NCBI GenBank assembly: GCA_903935095.1
Contig: CAIZQH010000011.1
Coordinates: 45,853-109,852, forward strand
DNA: 64,000 bases
Source of the DNA: an uncultured Flavobacteriales bacterium
GTDB lineage: Bacteria; Bacteroidota; Bacteroidia; Flavobacteriales_D; Crocinitomicaceae
Reading direction: 5' to 3'
Shown here: piece after piece, positions 16,168 through 25,862 of the stretch
Numbering within the stretch: position 1 is the first letter of the stretch
Layout: each line of letters starts with the position of its first letter
The notes under the pieces: model-generated
Database searches by the model: none
Told to the model about the DNA's origin: nothing
The model's input: the letters and a program-made list of their open reading frames with translations, nothing else
Position numbers and translations under genes: made by a program

Positions 16168-18606
16168 TTAATTTTCATTCACAAAGAAAACGGCATTGGC
16201 AACCATCAATTTGCCATTCTCCCAGAATCCACGGAATAAAGGATTATCGATGAAGTAGATGATGGCACCATCTCCGTAGGATTGATAACCCGCAATTGCC
16301 GCTTCTGACTGTTGTTGATTCACACGAGATCCAACAAATCCGTTCAACGCTTTCGCATCCTTTTTCAAATGAAACACATTGTTAGAACTAATTTTTAAGT
16401 GATCAGCTCCTTGACGCAGCGTGTAATAATGATCATAGCCAAATGCCAAAGGATTCGTTGGGTCTAATTCACACTCAAAAATGGCACCTGTGATGGTATT
16501 CGAGATTTGATCGCGTTCTTGCTTACGGTAGGTAACGGGTTTCCGAACACTATCCAATTTAGTTTCTACTGTCGAAATTTCAAATCCATCTTTGCCTGCG
16601 AAGTCATAAACTGCATATCCGAGGACAATTAGTTTCCCCCCGTTTTGAATCCATTCCTTTACTTTCGCATTTTCGGAAAGTGAAATTCCACCCTCTGGAA
16701 CAAACAACACCGTTAATTGAGGCAATGCCTCTTCTATGTCATCGGTAAAGACCAAATGAATCGATCGACCCATTTGACGTTCAAAGAAATGCCAAATTTC
16801 ACCAACGTTTAAAGAAGATGCGTCCTCTCCAGCTAGTAATCCAATGGAATGATTGGGGATTTTTTTCACCGATGATGACCCTAGGTCCATACCTTCTTGC
16901 ACGAATCCGGAGGACAATGCTGTTAAACTGACTGCATTTTTATTGGCTATTTTAAGGACGGTCTGATCAAAATCTGTACGTTTGTTTTCTCCACGAAGGA
17001 TGATTAAGGTACCCGGTTTAAAGCTGTTGTCTTGTGCCTTGAATCCATTTTCGTTAAAATAAACATCCAATCCAGCTTCTTGTAATTCAGTCAAAAAGCG
17101 TGTAGATTTCATAGATTCCCAGGCAGCTACATACGCATAACAGGTAGGTGATGAAACTTGATTCAAGGTCGAAGACCAACCACTGAATACCGTTCCTTTT
17201 GAATTTGCCGTTTCCAATGCCCATGCATCCACACCATACGCAAATGGCAACGTCCAAGCAGTGATGTCGTAAGTTAAACTATCCGATAAAAGCGTTTTTG
17301 GTTCAAACAACACGTTCACCAATGTTCCTTTTTCTTGATTGGTTTGAATCAACATGTCGCCTTGCACCAATTTCAGCGTTTCGATTTGACCATTTTGATA
17401 ATGGTATGCTTTCGTTGAAGTTTCTTGTGTAGATGTTGTAATTACCTCGACTTGAATGCCATTTTTCTTCATCAAGGTCATCAAGGGCTCTAACTTCGCT
17501 GGAGATGAACGAAGGACATACGTTTTATATCTGTAAATTTTTAGCATACAAAAATGCTGATACTCTTTGACCAATTTCGCTGCATTCTTCGCGCTCATTT
17601 CTACCGTGGATAATCCCGTTGTGACATGATGCGAAACGCGATCCTTTAAACTTAAAGTGTCTCCAACCTTTGTTATCACTGCTAATCCCGCGCGACCACT
17701 TCCACCCTGCTCATAGGTCATTCCAATACTACCGCTATACGTTGGATAGGTGTCTCCATAACTTGGATACAATAAATCAAAGATTTCTTTTGAAAAATAT
17801 AACCATCCTTCTTTATCAAAATAGGAAGCATGATTTCCCCCAATCTCTTTTTGAAAATCTCGTTGCCAATTCGTAATGACTTCATGGTAAGGCTCTGCTG
17901 CGGGCGGAAAATAATAGGGCTCATTGATTCCTTGTTCATGAAAATCGACATGTACGTGAGGCAGCCATTGATTGTAGCGCTTGACGCGTTGTTCCGATTC
18001 AATCTGGGTCATCCAAGCCCAATCGCGGTTTAAGTCGAACAAATAGTGATTTGGACGTCCACTCGGCCATGGTTCTTTGTGCTCTGCGGAGAATTTATGA
18101 AGGTCTGCTGGCGTATTCCCATATTGCTGATAAAAGTTAACGTAACGATCTCTTCCATCTGGATTTAAACATGGATCCATAATGACAACTGTATTTTTCA
18201 AGTAATCTGATTTATCCGTTAACAAACGATAAGCCGTTTGCATGGCTGCTTCTGTACCGGAGCTTTCATTTCCATGGACATTGTAACTCAACCAGACAAT
18301 AGCTAATGATTCGGATGCCGCATGATTTTGGTGATTTTGTCGGATTTCCTCCAGTTTTTTCAAATTTTCTGCTGTCCCAAAAAATGCCAACAATAAATCT
18401 CGGTGTTCATAGCTTTCGCCATATTTCTCCACCTTCATCGTCGAAGGAAAGGCGGCCTGAAGGGCTTGAAAATAAGCAACCACTTTGTCTTGACGAGTGA
18501 ATCGTTCCCCGATTTCATAACCCAGAAAAGAAGCTGGAGTAAAATTTTGAGCAGACAGTGCCGATGTCAATAGTCCTAAGACAACGGTTAAAAGGTGTTT
18601 TTTCAT
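16168..18606 (-). CDS. Secreted M14-family zinc carboxypeptidase
   Basis: 812 residues with a signal peptide cut after A-L-S-A-Q. The M14 domain spans about 25-350: H-G-N-E (first His and Glu zinc ligands) near 112, N-P-D-G-R-D-R near 147, the third ligand in D-F-H-E-Q near 201 and the catalytic Glu in M-T-Y-E-Q-G-G near 297. The second half (about 380-812) has the glutamine-amidotransferase-like fold commonly seen in these large Bacteroidota proteins. It is the last gene of an overlapping operon after the AstE/AspA-like gene (4-base overlap). As a periplasmic protein it cannot directly share a cytoplasmic substrate with RimK. Confidence 0.88.
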   Translation of the reverse strand: MKKHLLTVVLGLLTSALSAQNFTPASFLGYEIGERFTRQDKVVAYFQALQAAFPSTMKVEKYGESYEHRDLLLAFFGTAENLKKLEEIRQNHQNHAASESLAIVWLSYNVHGNESSGTEAAMQTAYRLLTDKSDYLKNTVVIMDPCLNPDGRDRYVNFYQQYGNTPADLHKFSAEHKEPWPSGRPNHYLFDLNRDWAWMTQIESEQRVKRYNQWLPHVHVDFHEQGINEPYYFPPAAEPYHEVITNWQRDFQKEIGGNHASYFDKEGWLYFSKEIFDLLYPSYGDTYPTYSGSIGMTYEQGGSGRAGLAVITKVGDTLSLKDRVSHHVTTGLSTVEMSAKNAAKLVKEYQHFCMLKIYRYKTYVLRSSPAKLEPLMTLMKKNGIQVEVITTSTQETSTKAYHYQNGQIETLKLVQGDMLIQTNQEKGTLVNVLFEPKTLLSDSLTYDITAWTLPFAYGVDAWALETANSKGTVFSGWSSTLNQVSSPTCYAYVAAWESMKSTRFLTELQEAGLDVYFNENGFKAQDNSFKPGTLIILRGENKRTDFDQTVLKIANKNAVSLTALSSGFVQEGMDLGSSSVKKIPNHSIGLLAGEDASSLNVGEIWHFFERQMGRSIHLVFTDDIEEALPQLTVLFVPEGGISLSENAKVKEWIQNGGKLIVLGYAVYDFAGKDGFEISTVETKLDSVRKPVTYRKQERDQISNTITGAIFECELDPTNPLAFGYDHYYTLRQGADHLKISSNNVFHLKKDAKALNGFVGSRVNQQQSEAAIAGYQSYGDGAIIYFIDNPLFRGFWENGKLMVANAVFFVNEN

Positions 18607-19586
18607 AATGGTTGATTTAATTTTTTAGCGATGTTAATGATGGCATCACCTTTGTAAACAACCGGCGACTCATTCGAACAAATGATGTATCCATCCTGCG
18701 TTGCCTTAATTTTTTTCTCGTAATTTCCATAAGGATCAGTTACGATTCCAATGACGTCTCCTTTTAAAACAGCAGCTCCATTTTGAATAAGTGCTTGAAA
18801 CATCCCAGAGGATGGCGCTCGCATCCATTTACTTTCCACGAGTAAAATTGGTTCTCGGTCCTTTGTAATGTCAAATTTATAATTTCTCATTCCAAGGTGT
18901 GAAATCACTCGTTTTACCCCATTTAACCCTTCCTCCACAACGTGTTCATCGATGCTGTTGGATTTTCCGCCTTCGTAAAGTAGGATTTTCTTTTTGCGTT
19001 TCACGATGGATTCGCGCAAGGTTTTCGAAATCAATTTAGAATTTAAGATAAATGGTGGATTAAAGACCCTAGCTAATTCGACACTTTCTTCATCTTTAAA
19101 AACAGTGCGGATCTGCGGGAAGTTATTTCGTTGAGATGCTCCTGTGTGAAAATCAATAATGTAATCGCAATGTGGAGCGAGTTCCTTCATGAAATGAAAA
19201 GCAAACTGTGAAGCTAATGAACCATTTGAACTTCCCGGAAAGCTACGGTTTAAATCTCTTCCATCTGGTAATTCACGTTGTAAATTCAGAAAGCCAAAAA
19301 TGTTAAAAACGGGCAAACAGATGATCGTTCCTTTACTTGGTTTGTGTAACTTTTTACGAAGAAAACGACGGATAATTTCCACTCCGTTAATTTCATCTCC
19401 ATGCAATCCTGCCATCAATAAAACGGTTGGACCATCTTCCTTTGCTCGTTCAACAATCACCGGAACTAGAATCGGCGTTCGCGTATGAAGGTGAGCAACA
19501 TCAAAATTCAATTGGACACTTTTTCCAGGCAAGATTTCTTGTCCAAGAATCACCATTTTTTTAAACTCTTTTTTAACGGTTGACAT
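18603..19586 (-). CDS. AstE/AspA-like zinc deacylase
   Basis: 327 residues from ATG 19586, overlapping the end of rimK by 14 bases; a start at 19619 would overlap by 47 and add residues with no family match. The zinc motif G-L-H-G-D-E-x-N-G-V-E (His and Glu ligands) near residue 60 and D-F-H-T-G-A near 145 place it in the succinylglutamate desuccinylase/aspartoacylase family (M14-related fold). The C-terminal about 90 residues form the beta-barrel-like lid typical of the family. Homologues next to rimK are frequent in bacteria, but their substrate is not established. It is cytoplasmic, with no signal peptide. Confidence 0.85.
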   Translation of the reverse strand: MSTVKKEFKKMVILGQEILPGKSVQLNFDVAHLHTRTPILVPVIVERAKEDGPTVLLMAGLHGDEINGVEIIRRFLRKKLHKPSKGTIICLPVFNIFGFLNLQRELPDGRDLNRSFPGSSNGSLASQFAFHFMKELAPHCDYIIDFHTGASQRNNFPQIRTVFKDEESVELARVFNPPFILNSKLISKTLRESIVKRKKKILLYEGGKSNSIDEHVVEEGLNGVKRVISHLGMRNYKFDITKDREPILLVESKWMRAPSSGMFQALIQNGAAVLKGDVIGIVTDPYGNYEKKIKATQDGYIICSNESPVVYKGDAIINIAKKLNQPL

Positions 19587-20451
19587 TGCGTTCGATGTAT
19601 GAAATGATTTTTCCAGCAATATCCTGTTGTGTTGTTTTCTCGATTCCCTCTAAACCTGGAGACGAATTCACTTCCAAAACAAGTGGCCCTCTTTCTGATT
19701 GCAACATATCTACACCTGCAATTCCAAGTCCAACTGCTTTTGCAGCAAGAATCGCCGTGTATTTTTCTTCGGTTGTTAATTCAATTTCCATGGAGGTACC
19801 ACCACGGTGTAAGTTCGAACGAAACTCTCCTGGTTTTCCTTGGCGCTTCATCGCTCCTACGACTTCACCGTCCACCACAAAAGCACGAATATCTGCGCCT
19901 TTTGCTTCACGGATAAACTCTTGTACAATCACACGTGCTTTCAATCCATTAAAAGCTTCCAGTACCGATTGAGCGGCATTCATGTTTTCTGCCAAAACAA
20001 CACCTAATCCTTGGGTTCCTTCCAGTAATTTTAATACCACTGGAGCTCCTCCCGCTGATTTTACCACGTGTTTTACGTCCTTTGAGTAATTCGTAAAAAC
20101 CGTTTTAGGCAAGCCAATTCCTTCCTTAGAAAGCACTTGCAGACAACGCAACTTATCGCGTGAATGAATGATTCCCCTAGAATTTACCGCGGTAAAAACG
20201 TTCATCATTTCAAATTGACGCACAACGGCGGTACCAAAGAAGGTGACTGATGCTCCAATTCTTGGTATGACCGCATCGAATCCTTTTAGGTAACGATCTC
20301 CGTAATACAACGCAGGGCCCGTCTGTTCGATTTCGATGTTGCATTTCAAATGATCAATCACATGAGCTTCATGTCCTCTTTGCTCTGCAGCTTCAACAAG
20401 TCGACGTGTGGAGTATAAATTCGAATTTCTAGAGAGAATAGCAATTTTCAT
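19573..20451 (-). CDS. rimK: RimK-type ATP-grasp glutamate ligase
   Basis: 292 residues. RimK in E. coli adds glutamates to the C-terminus of ribosomal protein S6; related enzymes make other glutamyl or peptide conjugates. The N-terminal domain starts M-K-I-A-I-L-S-R-N. The ATP-grasp core shows S-R-D-K (near 96), [14 protein letters not shown] near 140, the D-I-R-A-F-V segment near 198 and the metal-binding [10 protein letters not shown] near 262. Start overlaps the stop of the RimB homologue by four bases. The protein substrate, S6 or another, cannot be judged from this window, which does not include rpsF. Confidence 0.93.
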   Translation of the reverse strand: MKIAILSRNSNLYSTRRLVEAAEQRGHEAHVIDHLKCNIEIEQTGPALYYGDRYLKGFDAVIPRIGASVTFFGTAVVRQFEMMNVFTAVNSRGIIHSRDKLRCLQVLSKEGIGLPKTVFTNYSKDVKHVVKSAGGAPVVLKLLEGTQGLGVVLAENMNAAQSVLEAFNGLKARVIVQEFIREAKGADIRAFVVDGEVVGAMKRQGKPGEFRSNLHRGGTSMEIELTTEEKYTAILAAKAVGLGIAGVDMLQSERGPLVLEVNSSPGLEGIEKTTQQDIAGKIISYIERNVNR

Positions 20452-20879
20452 AAGGCGTGAAGAGATGGATGAAGGTATTTAAGACTGGTATCAACAATGA
20501 ATCGGTTATTCAATAATTTACGTCCAATTAAAATGGGGAATCGCATTCCCTTACGTTCGGTTAAGGAAAATTCAGTTTTCACAATTTTTCCTCCCATGTG
20601 AATTTTCACATAAATGAAATAGCGCTCTTGGGTTTGTCCCGTGGAGCTCTTCACTCTTTTCGTGCGGAATTCTTTGAAGTAAAATATGCGGTCAATATAG
20701 GCAGCGTGTGAGTCATCTAAAAATTTTACCTCTAGAACCCCCTTGTTCTCTTGGCAATGAGAAACGTGAATACTCGAAGAGTATGCTCCCGTATCTACTT
20801 TCACCTGCACATCACTTAAACCGAACTCGATGAGATCAGCTACTTCGCGTCTACCAATTACAACTTTTTCCTTTTTCAT
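20448..20879 (-). CDS. Retropepsin-like aspartic protease, RimB type
   Basis: 143 residues. The key feature is [13 protein letters not shown] near residue 30: D-T-G-A is the retropepsin active-site motif, one per chain, so a dimer is expected. A closing strand [10 protein letters not shown] near 117 is also family-typical. These proteins were long annotated as ATP-dependent zinc proteases; in Pseudomonas a homologue (RimB) is encoded with rimK and influences S6 modification. Here it opens the four-gene operon, with the -7 element TAAATTTG at 20890-20897 (this strand), 10 bp before the ATG. Confidence 0.85.
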   Translation of the reverse strand: MKKEKVVIGRREVADLIEFGLSDVQVKVDTGAYSSSIHVSHCQENKGVLEVKFLDDSHAAYIDRIFYFKEFRTKRVKSSTGQTQERYFIYVKIHMGGKIVKTEFSLTERKGMRFPILIGRKLLNNRFIVDTSLKYLHPSLHAL

Positions 20880-20889
20880 GGGTGAACAA

Positions 20890-20897
20890 CAAATTTA
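20890..20897 (-). promoter_or_regulatory. -7 element of the RimB-RimK operon
   Basis: TAAATTTG on the minus strand, 10 bp ahead of the ATG at 20879. No clear -33. Confidence 0.5.
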
Positions 20898-20968
20898 CTT
20901 GAATAATTGTGAAAACGAAAATACTGCAAGAAATCAAAATAAAGCTCGGATAACCGCGTTAAGGATTG

Positions 20969-20976
20969 TAACTTTG
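20969..20976 (+). promoter_or_regulatory. -7 element of the TonB-dependent receptor gene
   Basis: TAACTTTG ends 5 bp before the ATG at 20982, so transcription would begin at or very near the start codon. Confidence 0.6.
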
Positions 20977-20981
20977 TCTAT

Positions 20982-23609
20982 ATGAACTATTGGATCTTCA
21001 TCATCACCTTTGTTGTCAGCAATCTTGCTTGGAACCAAAAGGTACGTGTAGAAGGTACCTGCGTGGGCAAGTTCAATAAAGCCCTGGAAAATGTTCAAAT
21101 TAAAATCAAACAGTACCCATCGCTTTCCTTGCACTCAGACCAAGGTGGAAACTATGCGTTCGAAGCTGAGGCTGGAGATACCTTATTGATTCAATATACC
21201 ATTGAAGATTTACGAGACCAAGTGAGGGTAATCATTAAAAATCAGGCGACCCAGATCATTCCAAAAGTGATTTTTGCCGTTACGGAGAACCGAGAAGTAA
21301 TTGTTCAGTATGGATTGAATGATCCTTTCACAATGGACATTCTTCCACCCTTGAAATATACCCAAATGGTGAATGTTGAAAAGTCGTTGGTTTATTCAAC
21401 AGCTGCAACCTCGAACAATGAACTCACCTCTAATTATAACGTTCGTGGTGGAAATTACGATGAAAACTTAGTATATGTTAATGGGTTTTTGGTCTACCGT
21501 CCATTTTTAACCCGCAGCGGACAACAAGAAGGAATGAGTTTTATTCATTCCGCATTGGTTGAATCCGTGCGCTTTTCAGCAGGTGGATTCGATGCACAAT
21601 ACGGTGACCGCTTAAGTTCTGTTTTGGATATTACCTATCGAACACCAGATAGTACCCGTGCCAGCAGTACGGTGTCACTTTTAGGCGTTGAAGCACATAC
21701 GGAACAATCCGTATCACCACGCTTTAATTACGTGGTCGGTGCGCGCTACCGATCGAATGGCTATTTCTTAAATTCTCTTCCGACAAAAGGAGCCTACAAT
21801 CCTGTATTTGCCGACGCACAAATTTTAACCAATTATTCGATAACAGAAAAGCTGACGTTTAGCTTACTCGGGCATTTTTCTTCCAATGCATATCGATTTA
21901 GTCCTCAATCCGCAGAATCCGATTTTGGAACAGCAAATGAAGCTTATCGCCTTATGATTTATTATGATGGTAAAGAAGCAACCAAATTTCAAACAGCCAT
22001 GGGAGGAGCTTCTTTGAAATTTCAACCAAACAAAAAAACCAATTTAGATTTCTATCTTTCAGCTTTCAATACGAATGAACGAGAGTATTTTGACGTTCAG
22101 GGACAATACTACATTAATCAGTTGGAAACCGATCCATCGAAAGAAGAATATGGTGATTCGATTGCAACACTTGGTGTTGGTACTTTTCTAAATCATGCTC
22201 GAAATCGTTTAAATGCGACTATTTTAAGTGCTTACCACAACGGATCTATCTTGTTGTTCAACGGGTATACAGATGATGCGCAATTGCATACGCGAACCTC
22301 GAGCATTAAATGGGGTGCGCAAGTCCAGCGAGATTTCTTTACAGATGTGCTGAGTGAGTGGCGAATGATTGATTCCGCGGGATACAGTTTGCCGCAAACG
22401 AATCCGCAAGAAGTGACACTGTACGAAACAATCAAAGGAAACCTAAATCTCATAAACTACAAAGTGAGTGGATTCACACAATGGAACCTCACTTGGTCTA
22501 AAACGAAAAAAAACTATCCCGTTAAAATTCTGAAAAAATTCAAATCAGGCGATGTGAAGTCCGTTCAAGAATATTCCAAAATCATCAAAGAATCCAATAG
22601 TAAATTCGCATTAGCAACTGGTTTAAGAGGTGGATATACAGCGGTAAATCACGAACCTTATTTTACACCGCGCTTTAGTTTAACCTATTTCCCAAGAGCG
22701 TATATGGTTCAAAACAATCGCATTGTGCGAAGAAATTTGAGTTATCGCCTTTCAAGCGGATTGTATTATCAGCCGCCTTTTTACCGGGAATTTAGAACAT
22801 TTGACGGGAAATTAAACCTGAATGTTCGCGCACAGAAATCCATGCATGTCGTGGCAGCTACTGACTTATTTTTTGAAATGTGGGGTAGGGAAAAACCGTT
22901 TAAATTTACGGGTGAGCTTTACTACAAGTACTTGTGGGATGTCAATCCATATGAAATCGAAAACGTTCGTACTCGGTATTATGCGGATAATAATGCCGTT
23001 GCTTTTGCCTATGGCATCGACATGAATGTTCATGGTGAATTCGTGAAAGGAATAGAATCCTTTTTCAAAGTTGGATTGATGCGTACGCGTGAAGACATCT
23101 TAAACGATCATTATACGGAATATTTCAATGCTGCAGGTGAGCGAATTATTTTTGGTTATAGTCAGGACCAAAACGTAGTGGATAGCACCGTTGTTTTCCC
23201 TGGTTATGTTCCTCGTCCAACCGATCAATTACTTACCATTGGTGCCTTGGTTCAAGATCAAATGCCTGGATTCGAACAATTTTCCGTTCAAATGGGCTTG
23301 CAGTTTGGATCGAGACTTCCATATGGACCGCCCGATTTTACCCGCTACAAGGATACCTTGCGCATGAAGTCTTATTTTCGGGTTGACCTCGCACTTTCCT
23401 ATGACTTATTGAAAGGCGGAAAACTATCGAGAAAACCAATGGCTAAAAAATGCGAGGCGGCGAGCATTTCATTAGAAATCTTCAATTTATTGGGAATTAA
23501 TAACGTCCTTTCGAAACAATGGATTCAGGATGTGGAAGGGAAATACTACGCGATTCCAAATTACTTGACCTCTCGTCGATTCAACCTAAAGTTGAGTATC
23601 TCAATTTAA
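20982..23609 (+). CDS. TonB-dependent outer-membrane receptor
   Basis: 875 residues. Short signal sequence, then a carboxypeptidase-regulatory-like domain (about 22-100: V-R-V-E-G-T-C-V-G... D-Q-G-G-N-Y-A-F), the plug domain (about 115-220, with S-N-Y-N-V-R-G-G-N-Y-D-E-N and S-A-G-G-F-D-A-Q-Y-G-D-R) and a 22-strand-type barrel to the C-terminal L-K-L-S-I-S-I. It imports a substrate across the outer membrane using TonB energy. No SusD partner, Fur-type context or transporter lies next to it, so the substrate is unknown. The 3' end overlaps the convergent LuxR-type gene by nine bases. Confidence 0.9.
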   Translation: MNYWIFIITFVVSNLAWNQKVRVEGTCVGKFNKALENVQIKIKQYPSLSLHSDQGGNYAFEAEAGDTLLIQYTIEDLRDQVRVIIKNQATQIIPKVIFAVTENREVIVQYGLNDPFTMDILPPLKYTQMVNVEKSLVYSTAATSNNELTSNYNVRGGNYDENLVYVNGFLVYRPFLTRSGQQEGMSFIHSALVESVRFSAGGFDAQYGDRLSSVLDITYRTPDSTRASSTVSLLGVEAHTEQSVSPRFNYVVGARYRSNGYFLNSLPTKGAYNPVFADAQILTNYSITEKLTFSLLGHFSSNAYRFSPQSAESDFGTANEAYRLMIYYDGKEATKFQTAMGGASLKFQPNKKTNLDFYLSAFNTNEREYFDVQGQYYINQLETDPSKEEYGDSIATLGVGTFLNHARNRLNATILSAYHNGSILLFNGYTDDAQLHTRTSSIKWGAQVQRDFFTDVLSEWRMIDSAGYSLPQTNPQEVTLYETIKGNLNLINYKVSGFTQWNLTWSKTKKNYPVKILKKFKSGDVKSVQEYSKIIKESNSKFALATGLRGGYTAVNHEPYFTPRFSLTYFPRAYMVQNNRIVRRNLSYRLSSGLYYQPPFYREFRTFDGKLNLNVRAQKSMHVVAATDLFFEMWGREKPFKFTGELYYKYLWDVNPYEIENVRTRYYADNNAVAFAYGIDMNVHGEFVKGIESFFKVGLMRTREDILNDHYTEYFNAAGERIIFGYSQDQNVVDSTVVFPGYVPRPTDQLLTIGALVQDQMPGFEQFSVQMGLQFGSRLPYGPPDFTRYKDTLRMKSYFRVDLALSYDLLKGGKLSRKPMAKKCEAASISLEIFNLLGINNVLSKQWIQDVEGKYYAIPNYLTSRRFNLKLSISI

Positions 23610-24278
23610 AGAAGGTGCAAAGAGGAATTTATTCGGTGAAATCAATTCTGTTTTTACTGCATACATCACAATTCCCGCAGTATTTTTCACACCCAACTTG
23701 GCCATGATGTTTTTTCGATGCGTATTCACGGTATGCTTACTTAAAAACAAATGCTCTGCAATTAACTCATTGGTTTGTCCCTCCGCAATTAACACAATGA
23801 TTTCATTTTCACGTTCTGATAAAATAACTGGTTCACAGCTGAACGACTCAAAGTCTAAGTCATTGACATCAATATTGGCACGTTGAATCGTCTCTAAGAT
23901 TTGTCCACAAAAGAATTTGTTACCACGACTTGTCTCACTCACCGCATTCACTATTTCACTCAATTCACAGTCCTTCTTCACGTAACTAGTTACACCAGAG
24001 CGAAGCGCATCAACCAATGTTTGCGCACTTTGCGCACCGGTAACCGCTAAAAACTTAACCGTTTTAAACTTGGTGGAAACACGCTGAATCGTATCAATGG
24101 TGAATCCTTCTGATGTGAAATCAATCAATACAATGGAAGCGCCAAAGGCAGCTAATTGAGCCATCAGTTCCTTTTCATTTCTAGCCTCTCCAACTATGGC
24201 AACATTCAACTCCGCCGTTAAAACGGTGCGAAGTCCAAGTCGGATTAAGTCATTGCTATCTGCTAAAATTAAATTCAC
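23601..24278 (-). CDS. LuxR/NarL-type response regulator with a degenerate acidic pocket
   Basis: 225 residues from GTG 24278. The first in-frame ATG (24332) lies upstream of the -7 element TACCTTTG (24300-24307), so it cannot be on the transcript; V-N-L-I-L-A-D at the GTG is where receiver domains begin. Receiver domain about 1-118: the usual acidic pair is D-S instead of D-D, the phospho-acceptor Asp is in V-L-I-D-F near 53, Thr in A-V-T-G and Lys in Y-V-K-K. The C-terminal helix-turn-helix (about 155-215) has L-S-E-R-E-N-E-I and L-F-L-S-K-H-T-V-N-T-H-R. No histidine kinase is adjacent. Confidence 0.88.
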   Translation of the reverse strand: MNLILADSNDLIRLGLRTVLTAELNVAIVGEARNEKELMAQLAAFGASIVLIDFTSEGFTIDTIQRVSTKFKTVKFLAVTGAQSAQTLVDALRSGVTSYVKKDCELSEIVNAVSETSRGNKFFCGQILETIQRANIDVNDLDFESFSCEPVILSERENEIIVLIAEGQTNELIAEHLFLSKHTVNTHRKNIMAKLGVKNTAGIVMYAVKTELISPNKFLFAPSLN

Positions 24279-24299
24279 CTTATTTAGAATTAATATAAA

Positions 24300-24307
24300 C
24301 AAAGGTA
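24300..24307 (-). promoter_or_regulatory. -7 element of the LuxR-type regulator
   Basis: TACCTTTG on the minus strand, 21 bp before the GTG start. It fixes the start choice for this gene. Confidence 0.6.
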
Positions 24308-24382
24308 CGGGACATTTAAAAACAAAACGCAAAAATCGTTGTGTATTTTCAACAAGGTATTCACAAGTTCAGTGGAAGAAAC

Positions 24383-24390
24383 TACCTTTG
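24383..24390 (+). promoter_or_regulatory. -7 element of tsaC/sua5
   Basis: TACCTTTG, ending 4 bp before the GTG at 24395, which rules out the upstream ATG at 24341. Confidence 0.6.
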
Positions 24391-24394
24391 TTTT

Positions 24395-25354
24395 GTGAAA
24401 ACAGATATTGGACAAGACATTGCCTGCGCGATTTCCTTTTTAAAACAAGGAGAAACAGTAGCCATACCCACAGAAACGGTTTACGGATTAGCGGCAGATG
24501 CGATGAATGAGGATGCTATCACGAAAATTTTCGAGGCAAAGGGACGTCCAACCTCGAATCCATTGATTTTGCATTTTCCCAGTATCGAAGCGATCTATCC
24601 CTATGTCACCGAATTTCCGGATACCTTACTTCAACTTGCTACACAGTTTTGTCCAGGACCACTTACCTTCATTTTACCTAAAAGCACTTTGGTTCCATCC
24701 TTGATTACTGCGGGACAAGATACCGTAGCAGTTCGTGTTCCCGAACACCCGATGACTTTAGAATTATTGCGGTCCATTGATTTTCCTATTGCCGCACCTA
24801 GTGCGAATCGCTATGGAGGAATTAGTCCAACCACAGCGCAGCATGTTTCCTCTCAACTCAACGAACGAATTCCCTATATTTTGGACGGAGGAGCTTGCCA
24901 GACCGGACTCGAATCCACCATCATCGGTTTAGCAGAGGGAAAAGTCATTGTGTACCGCTTAGGGGGAATTCCCCTAGAAGAACTCACTAATTGCTTAGGA
25001 TATATCCCTGAAGTAAAAAATGAAGTACATGAAGGTGTGCGTACTAGCGGAATGGTCAAGTACCATTATGCCACAGAGACGCCCTTGCATTTTTTAAGGA
25101 AGCAGGATCAGGAATACAAGGATTCAGAAGGGACAATTCTATTTTCGAAGAAGGGTGCTCTAACAACTTCTTTAAACACGTATTTTTTAAGTGAAGACGG
25201 AGACTTAAATGAAGCAGCCAAAAACTTATATGCGGCACTTCACGAAATGGATCAGCGTCAATTTACACAAATTTTTATTGAAGAGTTTCCAAATACTGGA
25301 CTGGGAAAAACGATGAACGACCGCTTGAAGCGCGCTACGGCAAAATTTGATTGA
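24395..25354 (+). CDS. L-threonylcarbamoyladenylate synthase (Sua5/TsaC)
   Basis: 319 residues from GTG 24395 (the open frame from ATG 24341 begins ahead of the promoter). The enzyme makes threonylcarbamoyl-AMP from Thr, bicarbonate and ATP for the t6A37 modification of tRNAs that read ANN codons. The YrdC domain (1-205) shows P-T-E-T-V-Y-G-L near residue 24, K-G-R-P-x-x-N-P-L near 50, a K-x-R-like V-A-V-R-V-P segment near 117 and A-P-S-A-N near 143. The C-terminal about 110 residues form the extra Sua5 domain, as in the longer Sua5 form rather than the short TsaC. Residues H-Y-A near 225 are typical of the linker. Confidence 0.93.
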   Translation: MKTDIGQDIACAISFLKQGETVAIPTETVYGLAADAMNEDAITKIFEAKGRPTSNPLILHFPSIEAIYPYVTEFPDTLLQLATQFCPGPLTFILPKSTLVPSLITAGQDTVAVRVPEHPMTLELLRSIDFPIAAPSANRYGGISPTTAQHVSSQLNERIPYILDGGACQTGLESTIIGLAEGKVIVYRLGGIPLEELTNCLGYIPEVKNEVHEGVRTSGMVKYHYATETPLHFLRKQDQEYKDSEGTILFSKKGALTTSLNTYFLSEDGDLNEAAKNLYAALHEMDQRQFTQIFIEEFPNTGLGKTMNDRLKRATAKFD

Positions 25355-25376
25355 TTAGATTCTCTAAAGTTCGCGC

Positions 25377-25409
25377 ACAAAAAAAAAGCCATCATTTCTG
25401 ATGGCTTCT
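25377..25409 (-). terminator. Intrinsic terminator of rpmE
   Basis: On the minus strand: AAGCCATCAG / TGATGGCTT hairpin followed by nine Ts. It lies between the convergent ends of tsaC/sua5 and rpmE. Confidence 0.85.
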
Positions 25410-25429
25410 TAATATAGTAAATCAACCTC

Positions 25430-25684
25430 TTATTTAAGGTGACGTCCGTAACGGTTTTTGAATTTATCAATACGACCTGCAGTATCCACAAACTGTGCAA
25501 TTCCTGTAAAGAATGGGTGAGATTTGTGAGAGATATCCAATTTGAACAATGGATACTCATTTCCATCTTCGTATTGAATGGTTTCTTTCGTAATGGCACA
25601 TGAAGGGCACAAAAACATATAATCATTAGACATGTCTTTAAATACAACAAGTCTGTAATCTTCTGGGTGTATATCTTTTTTCAT
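25430..25684 (-). CDS. rpmE: 50S ribosomal protein L31 type B
   Basis: 84 residues, M-K-K-D-I-H-P-E-D-Y-R-L-V-V-F-K-D at the start and S-H-P-F-F-T-G... D-T-A-G-R-I-D-K-F-K-N-R-Y at the end, which define the longer type B L31. It has one C-P-S-C pair (residues near 27-30) but lacks the CxxC set of type A L31. Transcribed alone, with a terminator downstream. Confidence 0.95.
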   Translation of the reverse strand: MKKDIHPEDYRLVVFKDMSNDYMFLCPSCAITKETIQYEDGNEYPLFKLDISHKSHPFFTGIAQFVDTAGRIDKFKNRYGRHLK

Positions 25685-25840
25685 TTAACTGAGTTTCTTA
25701 TTCGAAAATGGATTGCAAATTTAGCTAATTCTTTTTGAAAAACAAGAAAAAAGGGAAAAATCCTTTCTTTTTTCTATCATTTGAACAATTCAAAGGGGAT
25801 AAATTCTGGAAAACGTTTACCTCAAGGGTATTTCGACGAC

Positions 25841-25848
25841 TACATTTG
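25841..25848 (+). promoter_or_regulatory. -7 element of the LpxD-like gene
   Basis: TACATTTG fits TAnnTTTG, 14 bp before the ATG at 25863. Confidence 0.5.
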
Positions 25849-25862
25849 TGGAGAATTAATAG

